Virus record (IMG/VR): IMGVR_UViG_3300020430_002026 | Span: 1 to 40,533 of that record | Reading direction: 5' to 3' (one strand) | Length of the DNA stretch: 40,533 nucleotides | From: a virus | Part shown: one piece after another, positions 25,719 to 32,575 of the stretch | Position numbering within the stretch: position 1 is the stretch's first letter | How the letters are laid out: every line of letters starts with the position of its first letter | Translations under genes and position numbers: made by a program | The notes under the pieces: model-generated | The model's input: the letters and a program-made list of their open reading frames with translations, nothing else | Told to the model about the DNA's origin: nothing | Database searches by the model: none

Positions 25719-26418
25719 TAATAATATTCCTGAATTGTTGTGCCACCTCTGCTACTTTTGCAGGTTTGATCACTTTAATTCTTCTTCTCTTTTCATTTTC
25801 ATCGTTTTCATATTGTTCATTCGTTATAGTCACTGCACCGGCAGTACCTTTTGGAACAATACCGTCTGTTGTAGTAAAGTGATGAGCCGCATTCTTATAT
25901 GCAGCTTCTCCGGTAATAACTACAACGTCATTTGAAGTTTGCCCTTGAATGGATTCAGCTCTAAATGTGCCGGATTTAGTATTGATTCGAATCCAACCAA
26001 GATTTGGGTTTTTCTCTACAACAACTCCTGTTGCCTGCGACAAGATACCTTGTACTGTCTCACCGATGTCAAGCTTGTTAAAAAATGCATCACTTGAATT
26101 AAGCACATGACCCGGATATAATAAGTCAATATGATCATTAAGTTGAGGCGTTGACATAGGCCAGTCGCTATAAAGATTTTTCATTTCTTGATTTACAAGA
26201 AAGAACGTCCAATAATAGTCAGGTGTGCCATATAAAATATTTGAAACGTGATCCGGTCTTTCGCCTTCACCTACACTATAGAACGAATAAAGTGAGATGT
26301 CGTCAATTGCGGAGTCATTAATAACTTTTGCAAAGCGAAATACGTCAACGATTTCTTTAGTGTCTTTGTTGTCATCAAGATCGTATTTGAGTTTAGGAAA
26401 GTACTTAAAATACTTCAT
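25711..26418 (-). CDS. 53: baseplate wedge subunit gp53
   Basis: 235 aa. The N-terminus MKYFKYFPKLKYDLDDNKDTKEIVDVFRFAKV ... DHVSNILYGTPDYYWTFFLVNQEMKNLYSDWPMSTPQLNDHI is characteristic of gp53, which clamps the wedge inner ring. The YP-GHVL at about 124-130 begins the C-terminal part. It overlaps gp48 by 4 nt (ATGA) and the hub gene by 8 nt. Confidence 0.85.
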   Translation of the reverse strand: MKYFKYFPKLKYDLDDNKDTKEIVDVFRFAKVINDSAIDDISLYSFYSVGEGERPDHVSNILYGTPDYYWTFFLVNQEMKNLYSDWPMSTPQLNDHIDLLYPGHVLNSSDAFFNKLDIGETVQGILSQATGVVVEKNPNLGWIRINTKSGTFRAESIQGQTSNDVVVITGEAAYKNAAHHFTTTDGIVPKGTAGAVTITNEQYENDENEKRRRIKVIKPAKVAEVAQQFRNIING

Positions 26419-27368
26419 GTGACTAATCCTCCTGCACTTACTGGTCCGGGTGAGGGATTAACTAATGTTGTTCTTTTTCCGAGAGTCCTAATAGCATTTC
26501 TGTCAAGAGCTTTTGTTTCCTGGAAACTCAATGTTAAGTCAATTTCATTTGGTGCACCGTCATTCATCAGCGCCGGAGATGTTGGGTTATAGTTTACTGT
26601 TACTGCAGTACAATATGCATGTGCAAAAGGCATAATCCAAGGATTCGGTCCATTGATACTTACAAACCCAATCTTAAATAGATTTGGATACTGATATGAT
26701 GCGCCTCCTGCAATAAGTTCGGGATAGCTGTGTAAACGAATAGTATGAATAATATCTTCAATAACTCGAGCTTCTGAAGAATTAGATGGAATCATTTTGA
26801 AGTTTAATGCGAGTTGGCGAAAAGTCGGTGCTTTAAAAAGCATTGCAGCTCTAGGGTTAATAGCAACACCTGCCGCAATAGCTGCAGCTGCACCGGCTGC
26901 AGAGTTTCTTGCAGCAATGTCGGCGGCAACTGCTGTTGCTGCTTGACCTAACACTGCTGCGCCAGATGCCAATCCGCCTCCATTAATTGCCTCATTGGCA
27001 GATGCAGCAAGAGCTGATGTAATACCAGTTAATTCTGTATTGTCATAAGTTAAACCGTCTGAGAAAGAGATGGCCTGCGGCATATACAATTTAATGTTTC
27101 CAAGCTTATTGCCAATTGGAGTATTTCCTGCCAATGCATCTGAAAAGCCATTGGTTTTTCTTTCCACAATATCAATGTCAACCCATGCAGGATGACCTTC
27201 GGTATTTTGAGGAAACCTCATGTTTGAAAAGCCTGAAGAGCCAACTCTATTACTAGATTGTTCGTCTACTTTCGAGTCTAGAGTTTGTTCAGGTTGCTGT
27301 TCAGAAGCATTATTCACGCCGAATGCTTCCTTTTGATAATTTAAATCAGTACTACCAATATCGGCCAT
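26415..27368 (-). CDS. 48: baseplate tail-tube cap gp48
   Basis: 317 aa. The block INPRAAMLFKAPTFRQLALNFKMIPSNSSEARVIEDIIHTIRLHSYPEL followed by YQYPNLFKIGFV is typical of gp48, which caps the hub and primes tube growth. An Ala/Gly-rich segment (ALAASANEAINGGGLASGAAVLGQAATAVAADIAARNSAAGAAAAIAAG) sits in the middle. It is the first gene of the leftward baseplate operon. A leader with TTAGGAG and a TATAAATA box at 27397 lies upstream. Confidence 0.82.
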   Translation of the reverse strand: MADIGSTDLNYQKEAFGVNNASEQQPEQTLDSKVDEQSSNRVGSSGFSNMRFPQNTEGHPAWVDIDIVERKTNGFSDALAGNTPIGNKLGNIKLYMPQAISFSDGLTYDNTELTGITSALAASANEAINGGGLASGAAVLGQAATAVAADIAARNSAAGAAAAIAAGVAINPRAAMLFKAPTFRQLALNFKMIPSNSSEARVIEDIIHTIRLHSYPELIAGGASYQYPNLFKIGFVSINGPNPWIMPFAHAYCTAVTVNYNPTSPALMNDGAPNEIDLTLSFQETKALDRNAIRTLGKRTTLVNPSPGPVSAGGLVT

Positions 27369-27390
27369 AATTTGTGCTCCTAAAATCTCT

Positions 27391-27404
27391 TATAAGTATT
27401 TATA
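27391..27404. promoter_or_regulatory. bidirectional late promoter between gp48 and gp4
   Basis: The 14-bp sequence TATAAGTATTTATA reads TATAAATA on the minus strand (27397-27404), serving gp48 with a 28-nt gap. It reads TATAAGTA on the plus strand (27391-27398), ending 5 nt before the gp4 ATG. Both divergent late operons would start from one near-palindrome. Confidence 0.65.
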
Positions 27405-27850
27405 TGACTTACAAGGGTCGTTACAAAGTAAAAAACTACAAGAAGTATAAAGGTGACCCCACGAAAGTAATCTATCGTTCGTCTTGGGAACGGGCTGTGT
27501 TTCGCTACCTTGATGGAAACGAGGATATACTTGAGTGGAACTCTGAGTCATATGTGATTCCTTATCGCTGTCGCACAGATAATCGTATGCACCGTTACTT
27601 TGTGGATATTTATTTCAAATACAAGAACGGCAAAAAGTTCCTTGTTGAGATCAAGCCGAAGTACCAAACGGTCCCTCCAAAGAAACCAAAGAGACAGACA
27701 AAGAAGTATCTTGCCGAGGTAAATACATATTTGAAAAATGTTAGTAAATGGGAAGCGGCTGATCGCTGGGCTAAAGATCGTGGCTATCATTTCCAAGTCT
27801 GGCATGAAGACACATTAAGACAAATCGGTGTTAAAATCCTTAAGGGTTAA
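27404..27850 (+). CDS. 4: head completion protein gp4 (PD-(D/E)XK nuclease-like)
   Basis: 148 aa, matching T4 gp4 (150 aa). I start it at MTYKGRYKVKNYKKYKGDP (27404); a longer frame has no support. YRSSWERAVFRYLDGNEDILEWNSESYVIPY, then HRYFVDIYFKYKNGKKFLVEIKPK gives Asp68-x13-Glu82-x-Lys84, the PD-(D/E)XK nuclease motif shared with TnsA-like enzymes. Gp4 (gp50/65) finishes packaged heads before tail joining. There is no Shine-Dalgarno, and the late promoter box lies 5 nt upstream, suggesting leaderless translation. Confidence 0.9.
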   Translation: MTYKGRYKVKNYKKYKGDPTKVIYRSSWERAVFRYLDGNEDILEWNSESYVIPYRCRTDNRMHRYFVDIYFKYKNGKKFLVEIKPKYQTVPPKKPKRQTKKYLAEVNTYLKNVSKWEAADRWAKDRGYHFQVWHEDTLRQIGVKILKG

Positions 27851-27852
27851 AG

Positions 27853-27860
27853 TATAAATA
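27853..27860 (+). promoter_or_regulatory. late promoter TATAAATA 5 nt before the next gene
   Basis: Plus-strand TATAAATA followed by GAAGT and the ATG at 27866. The expected transcript start coincides with the start codon. It lies in the 15-nt gap after gp4. Confidence 0.75.
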
Positions 27861-27865
27861 GAAGT

Positions 27866-28459
27866 ATGGCAGATTCATTATTCCAAAAACTACAATTTCA
27901 GGCTTTCAGAGCTGGCATCCCTCCTCGCACCGACGAGGCGCGTAAGTGGTTCAGGGACAAAGTCAAGAATATGAGGGGTATCAATAGGCAATCCCTTATG
28001 AAAGATGAACAACTCGTAAGAACTGCTCGTCCAAGAATGGGCGAGATGTATATGTTTTTCTATGATCCAAAACACAAGGAGACGTTGCCGTATTACGATA
28101 CATTCCCTTTGATCATTATGGTCGAGAAAGCACCTGGAGGTTTCTATGGTTTGAACCTTCACTATCTTCCTCCTCCTTTAAGAGCTAAGTTCTTCGATGC
28201 GTTGATGGAAACAATGAACAATAATCGTTATGATGAAACCACAAGGTTTAGAACAAGATATAGGATCCTCAAGAGTGTCCGAAAGCTTCGTTACTTCGAG
28301 CCTTGTTTTAAGCATTACTTGACCAAGCATGTTGAGTCTCGTATTATGAAGGTGGAAGCTCCTGAATGGGAGATTGCTTTATTCCTACCAACACAGAGAT
28401 TTAAGAAAGCTACTGCCACTAAAGTTTATACAGATTCTAGGAAAATGTTGGCATCATGA
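27866..28459 (+). CDS. conserved phage protein with a YYDTFPLI motif, function unknown
   Basis: 197 aa, basic. The core RPRMGEMYMFFYDPKHKETLPYYDTFPLIIMVEKAPGGFYGLNLHYLPPPLRAKFFDALM is a pattern I recall in many large myoviruses, where the protein is uncharacterised. The N-terminus is rich in Arg/Lys (PRTDEARKWFRDKVKNMRGINRQSLMKD). Its position between gp4 and a tube-like protein suggests a head-tail or DNA-end role such as gp2, but I cannot support that from the sequence. It has its own late promoter and no Shine-Dalgarno. Confidence 0.7.
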   Translation: MADSLFQKLQFQAFRAGIPPRTDEARKWFRDKVKNMRGINRQSLMKDEQLVRTARPRMGEMYMFFYDPKHKETLPYYDTFPLIIMVEKAPGGFYGLNLHYLPPPLRAKFFDALMETMNNNRYDETTRFRTRYRILKSVRKLRYFEPCFKHYLTKHVESRIMKVEAPEWEIALFLPTQRFKKATATKVYTDSRKMLAS

Positions 28460-29097
28460 CGTACCCCGCAAACATAGACTCGCTGAAGTCTACAATCGGC
28501 AGAAGAACCGGACTCGCAAAACAAAACAGGTTTGCAGTCTATATGAACTTACCACTCATTAGTATTGACGTTGGAAATATCTTAACGAACGTACTGTCCG
28601 GTAACTTCAATCCCCTGCAACTTATCAACGATCCTCGCGACATTTCGCTTCTTTGTGAAACTGCAACGTTGCCGGGTCGTAACATTGCTACAAACGAATA
28701 CTTTACAAACATGAAGGCTCGTAAGATGCCTTATGGCTACATCAACGATGATGTATCTTTTACATTTCTTTTAACTGGTGACTATTATATCAAAGACGTA
28801 TTTGATGGATGGGTCGGTAAGATCTTCAACCAGGAAAGAAAGACACTCGAGTATAAAGACAGTTTTGTATCGGAAGTTGAGATTCAACAATTGAATGACC
28901 AGAATATTCCAATCTATTCTTGTAAATTGTTGAAAGCCTTTCCGGTAACAGTGAGTGCTGTTGAGTTATCTAACTCTTCAGAGAACAGTGCGGCAAGAGT
29001 AACAATTACTTTTGCATATGATGATTGGGCTGAAACAAGCACGACCGGCTCTGCGATCGCTGCTAAAATTGGAAATGAGATATTTAAGAGGTTTTAA
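28456..29097 (+). CDS. tail-tube-fold protein (gp19/gp54 family)
   Basis: 213 aa. CETATLPGRNIATNEY, the KMPYGYINDDVSFTFLLTGDYYIKDVFDGWVGKIFN stretch and VTISAVELSNSSE-type C-terminal strands fit the tail-tube fold shared by gp19, gp48 and gp54. It overlaps the upstream gene by 4 nt (ATGA). It could be a tube-initiator (gp54-like) or a second tube protein, since no sheath gene is adjacent. It directly precedes the gp26 chaperone-like gene, as the tube gene precedes G in lambda-type tail operons. Confidence 0.72.
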   Translation: MTYPANIDSLKSTIGRRTGLAKQNRFAVYMNLPLISIDVGNILTNVLSGNFNPLQLINDPRDISLLCETATLPGRNIATNEYFTNMKARKMPYGYINDDVSFTFLLTGDYYIKDVFDGWVGKIFNQERKTLEYKDSFVSEVEIQQLNDQNIPIYSCKLLKAFPVTVSAVELSNSSENSAARVTITFAYDDWAETSTTGSAIAAKIGNEIFKRF

Positions 29098-29099
29098 TA

Positions 29100-29810
29100 A
29101 TGGCTTTACCAATGGTTAATACCGCACGCTACTCGGTCTTTCTTCCGGGGTGCGGCAAAGATGTGGAATACAGACCTTTCTTTGTAAAAGAACAGAAAGT
29201 AATTATGCAGGCTGCCGAGAGCGAGGATCCAGCTCAGATCAGTACTGCGACAGCAGATATGATTAAGGCATGCACATTTGAGAAGCTTGAGGTAGATGAC
29301 CTGACTTCTTCTGATGTGGAATATCTACTGTTAAAAATTCGTACTAAAAGCGTAGGTGAAAACGCAAAGGTGACTCTCAAGTGTCAAAAGTGCGATCACC
29401 CGATCGAGCACCAAATTAATTTAGATGCAATTGAACCTACAGGATCAGAAACTGGTGAAGTAAAAGTTCAAGTCAACGATAGCATTGGTGTATGTTTCCG
29501 GATGCCTACAATTGGTAAGCTCCGTAAATTTATGACCACTGCTGGTGGCCGAGCCGAAGACACTGTACTAGCAACGATTGCTGCTGCAGTTGATTATGTT
29601 TATGATGCTGATCAGGTGTATCCATCATCTGACCAAACACCTGAAGAAATTATCCAGTTTATGGAATCATTGAACGCTGAGCAGTTTGGCAAAGTTCAAA
29701 CGTCGTTTGATGAGTTCCCAAGACTGGTGCATGAAGTCGAATACAAATGCGACCAGTGCGGAAACGATAACAAAATAACATTAGGAGGTATTGGCGATTT
29801 TTTAAACTAG
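29100..29810 (+). CDS. 26: gp26-like baseplate hub / tail assembly protein with frameshift signal
   Basis: 236 aa in the zero frame. It has two CxxC pairs, CQKC (95/98) and CDQC (217/220), likely one zinc ribbon, and the long central helix region of the T4 gp26 family. The last codons are GGC GAT TTT TTA AAC TAG, with a full programmed -1 frameshift signal (see 29783-29840). Two products are therefore expected: the 236-aa protein and a 293-aa extended form. The AGAGG before its ATG is a usable Shine-Dalgarno. Between tube-like and tape-measure-like genes it occupies the place of lambda G. Confidence 0.82.
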   Translation: MALPMVNTARYSVFLPGCGKDVEYRPFFVKEQKVIMQAAESEDPAQISTATADMIKACTFEKLEVDDLTSSDVEYLLLKIRTKSVGENAKVTLKCQKCDHPIEHQINLDAIEPTGSETGEVKVQVNDSIGVCFRMPTIGKLRKFMTTAGGRAEDTVLATIAAAVDYVYDADQVYPSSDQTPEEIIQFMESLNAEQFGKVQTSFDEFPRLVHEVEYKCDQCGNDNKITLGGIGDFLN

Positions 29811-29840
29811 CCCTTTCTCATGATTCTCTAGAGAACATGA
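29783..29840 (+). promoter_or_regulatory. programmed -1 ribosomal frameshift site at the end of gp26
   Basis: Four elements line up. AGGAGG at 29783-29788 is a Shine-Dalgarno-like stimulator 12 nt before the slip site. The heptamer T TTA AAC (29801-29807) is in exact zero-frame register (X XXY YYZ). The zero-frame stop TAG follows at once (29808-29810). A hairpin follows 10 nt after the slip: TCATG (29818-29822) pairs with CATGA (29836-29840), TTCT (29824-29827) pairs with AGAA (29832-29835), loop CTAG, one bulged A. The -1 frame then stays open for 57 codons. This is the dnaX-type architecture. Confidence 0.85.
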
Positions 29841-29980
29841 TTCGGACGAACTTTGCATTATTACAATATCACAAGTGGACTTTAACTGAGATTGAAATGA
29901 TGCACCCGTGGGAAAGGGAAATTTACGTGGCCTTATTATTGCAATCAATTGAAGAACAAAACGATCGCCTTAAAAAATAA
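29807..29980 (+). CDS. -1 frame C-terminal extension of gp26 (57 aa)
   Basis: From the slip site the -1 frame reads LALSHDSLENMIRTNFALLQ and continues 37 more residues to TAA at 29978-29980, one base before the next ATG. The sequence is clearly protein-like: helices with HKWTLTEIEMMHPWEREIYVALLLQSIEEQND. The frame is open upstream through the end of gp26. An internal ATG at 29837 (47 aa) has no Shine-Dalgarno and sits inside the hairpin, so independent translation is less likely than fusion. By analogy with the T domain of lambda GT it would bind the tape measure. Confidence 0.75.
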   Translation, partial: LALSHDSLENMIRTNFALLQYHKWTLTEIEMMHPWEREIYVALLLQSIEEQNDRLKK

Positions 29981-30364
29981 ATGGCAGCACAGAAAAAATT
30001 AGAACCAAACTCAGATTATGAACATTTCGATATTGATGGTGACGGAGTAGTTACCGACGAAGAATTAAGAATGGAAGCTGAAATGATGCGATTAGAAAAT
30101 GAAGACAAGAAAGAAGATGCACAGCGACGTATGGCGTGGTTTGCTCTTATTGGCTTGCTCGTCTATCCAATAGGTATTGTAATAGCTGATTTAATTGGCT
30201 ATGAAACGACCGGACAGCTACTTGCCAATATTGCACCGACATACTTTGTTGCAGTTGCAGGTTTAGTAGGTGCGTTCTTTGGAGCTCAGGCCTATACTAA
30301 AACTAAAACTCATTCGGCATCATCATCTGACAAACCAAGACCACCTAAACCACCAAGGATGTAA
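29981..30364 (+). CDS. EF-hand protein with two membrane segments
   Basis: 127 aa. DIDGDGVVTDEE (17-28) is a perfect 12-residue EF-hand calcium loop (Asp17, Asp19, Asp21, Thr25, Glu28). A charged helix follows, then two hydrophobic segments (about 52-72, WFALIGLLVYPIGIVIADLI; and 84-103) and a Pro/Lys-rich tail (DKPRPPKPPRM). The ATG abuts the stop of the frameshift frame. A virion membrane-interacting role, or a holin-like role, is possible; neither is shown. Calcium dependence could link it to adsorption or DNA entry. Confidence 0.72.
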   Translation: MAAQKKLEPNSDYEHFDIDGDGVVTDEELRMEAEMMRLENEDKKEDAQRRMAWFALIGLLVYPIGIVIADLIGYETTGQLLANIAPTYFVAVAGLVGAFFGAQAYTKTKTHSASSSDKPRPPKPPRM

Positions 30365-30366
30365 TC

Positions 30367-32541
30367 ATGGCTGAAGCAGGATTTATCGAACTCATTGAAA
30401 AAGTAGAGCAGAGTAATACTCACCTACATAAGGTTGAAGAACATACTCGCAACTCGAGGAGACACCTCCTTGAGATGAAGAAGACTATGTTCGACATGGC
30501 GCAAGCCACGGAAATCCTTGCTACGCCAAATGAAGAAGAACGAAGAGAAGACGTTGCTCGCCAGGAAAGATTAATTGATGCTGTTCAAGGAATTGGACGC
30601 GGGGGACCTGGAGCTAGCTCAGCTGAGAAAAAAGGTGGCGGCGGAGGAATGCTTGGCGGCCTTCTTGGAGGAGGTGCCGGTGGTGCACTTGGTGGATTCC
30701 TAGGAGCAGCCGGTATCGGTGTCGGTGCGGCTACAGCAGGCCTTGGTGTATTGATGGCCGGCGGTGGATTCCTTCTTGAAAAACTTGCTGAGTTTGACGG
30801 TGAAGCTGTAAAGAAAAACGTTCTTGCATTAACAGACATTGGCGATGAGCTGGTAGCAAAATCAGGTTCAATGAAAGAAGCTTTCAAAGATGGCGGCCTT
30901 CTTATGTTTATGCTTGGAGGATTAGGTACAGCACTTATTGCCTTCGGTGCTGGAGCTGGTATTAATGCCGCTGTTGAAAAGTTTGCTGGTGATACAAAAT
31001 GGGCCGAAGCTACAAAGAAAAACGTAGAAACTCTACTTGGAATTGCTGACCTAGATTATACTGCTGCAGATATAGCAGGTGTGTCTGGAGCGTTAGGTGC
31101 ATTAGGTGTTGCACTAGTATTATTTGGTGCAGGTAAAACCGTTGCTACTGCTGCCGATGGTATCAATGCAACTGTGGATAAGTTTATGGGTACCGGTGAC
31201 TTTGCTCAAAACACGGTCGATAATGTCAAGAAGCTTCTAGAACTTTCCAGCATACAGATCGGTGATGTTGGAAAAGTTTCGGTTGCTCTTGGTGCTTTAG
31301 GCGCTGGCCTTGTACTCTTTGGCGCAGGTAAAGCTGTAGCCGGTGTAGGAGATCTTGCAACTGCAGGAGCAACTGCTGCTGGAACAGCCGCGGGCGTAGA
31401 AACCTTTATGAATGGTGATGGATTTGGTAAGCGTATCCATGACGAAGTTAAAGATCTTTTAGCGATTAATAGTCTTATTCCTTCTGATAGTGGAGCCTTT
31501 GCAGAAGGTGGCAAGTTCCTAGTAATTATGAGTGGATTGTCTGCTGGTCTTGTGGCATTCAGTATAGGTAAAGCTGCGTCTGCTGCAGCTGATGGATTGC
31601 AGGCTGGTGTTAGTCAGTTTAGTGATGCAGGCAACGCTGGATTTGCACAGAGAATTAAAGATGAAGTAGATGTACTTTTAAGCATTGCTTCAACACCTAT
31701 GGTCGAACCAGTGAAGTTTGTTTCTACCATGACAATGATTGGTAGTGGTCTAGCGGTGTTTGCAGTAGGTGAAGCTGCAACAGCTGTAAGCGGATTCATG
31801 AGTACATTTGCTGGAGAAGGAGATCAAAGTACTGCTAAAAGAATTAAGAGTGAAGTCGACTTACTCTTAAGCATTGGTCAAGACGGTGATCTTGATAAGT
31901 CAGCTAAAGCTGCCGAAGCAATGGGTAAAGTTGGTTCTGCTTTAACAGTGTTTGCTGCAAAAGAATTTGTTGGATCTTTAGCCAATGCTGGTTCTGCAAT
32001 TGTAAACTTCTTTAGTGGTGGTGAAGGACCGTTTGAAAAAATTAAAGCTCTTGCAGATGACGCAGATGATCTTGAAAAAGCAGCAGGTGCAATTGGTGCT
32101 GTTGCTGAAAACATGAATAAGATTGCCAACATTCGAATTGGTCGTAACACGGTTAATTTTAAGAAGTTTGGCGAAGATCTCAAAGAAGGTGTGCCTGCTA
32201 TTGAGGCTGCTGTACTTGGTGATGAAGGTGGTATATTCTTCGGCGATCCTATTCAAGGCTTGTCAAAGAACTCGCAGCAATTTGCTGCAGCAGCAGACAA
32301 TATTGCAACTCTTCGCACAGCTCTCGGCGATTCAGCACCGACAAGTATCACTAATAACTACTATGGCGGTGGCCCAGGCCAAGGTGCAGCTACTGCGATT
32401 CCAAACACACCTCCTCCAAGTAATAATGACGGCGTCCTCAAGAGCGGAAGTGCTCATGCAGATGCCAGTGATTCCTCTGCAATTATCAAAAGCGGAGCTC
32501 ACCCAAGAGCTGCCGCTATGCAAAGATTACAAGGATTTTAA
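30367..32541 (+). CDS. tape-measure-like tail protein with six internal repeats
   Basis: 724 aa. An N-terminal charged coiled-coil (IEKVEQSNTHLHKVEEHTRNSRRHLLEMKKT) precedes a Gly-rich hydrophobic segment (GGGGGMLGGLLGGGAGGALGGFLGAAGIGVGAATAGLGVLMAGGGFLLEKL). From about residue 175 to 600 there are six degenerate repeats of 65-85 aa. Each has a hydrophobic core like LGALGAGLVLFGAGKA followed by a RIKDEVDxLLSI helix. A Gly/Pro/Asn-rich C-terminus follows. Order after tube and chaperone genes supports a tape-measure role. At 724 aa it would suit a tail of roughly 100 nm. It ends at a strong terminator. Confidence 0.65.
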   Translation: MAEAGFIELIEKVEQSNTHLHKVEEHTRNSRRHLLEMKKTMFDMAQATEILATPNEEERREDVARQERLIDAVQGIGRGGPGASSAEKKGGGGGMLGGLLGGGAGGALGGFLGAAGIGVGAATAGLGVLMAGGGFLLEKLAEFDGEAVKKNVLALTDIGDELVAKSGSMKEAFKDGGLLMFMLGGLGTALIAFGAGAGINAAVEKFAGDTKWAEATKKNVETLLGIADLDYTAADIAGVSGALGALGVALVLFGAGKTVATAADGINATVDKFMGTGDFAQNTVDNVKKLLELSSIQIGDVGKVSVALGALGAGLVLFGAGKAVAGVGDLATAGATAAGTAAGVETFMNGDGFGKRIHDEVKDLLAINSLIPSDSGAFAEGGKFLVIMSGLSAGLVAFSIGKAASAAADGLQAGVSQFSDAGNAGFAQRIKDEVDVLLSIASTPMVEPVKFVSTMTMIGSGLAVFAVGEAATAVSGFMSTFAGEGDQSTAKRIKSEVDLLLSIGQDGDLDKSAKAAEAMGKVGSALTVFAAKEFVGSLANAGSAIVNFFSGGEGPFEKIKALADDADDLEKAAGAIGAVAENMNKIANIRIGRNTVNFKKFGEDLKEGVPAIEAAVLGDEGGIFFGDPIQGLSKNSQQFAAAADNIATLRTALGDSAPTSITNNYYGGGPGQGAATAIPNTPPPSNNDGVLKSGSAHADASDSSAIIKSGAHPRAAAMQRLQGF

Positions 32542-32546
32542 GAAAT

Positions 32547-32574
32547 AAAAAAGGAGGCCGAAGCCTCCTTTTTC
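32547..32574. terminator. bidirectional intrinsic terminator
   Basis: AAAAAGGAGGC (32548-32558), loop CGAA, GCCTCCTTTTT (32563-32573): an 11-bp perfect stem flanked by A and T runs. It terminates both the rightward tape-measure operon and the leftward gp32 gene, whose stop codon starts at 32578. Confidence 0.92.
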
Positions 32575-32575
32575 T

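Noticed and set aside
29837-29980. Independent 47-aa gene starting at the internal ATG after gp26
   Set aside because: No Shine-Dalgarno at usable spacing, and the ATG is buried in the hairpin. The open -1 frame and slippery heptamer favour a fusion product.
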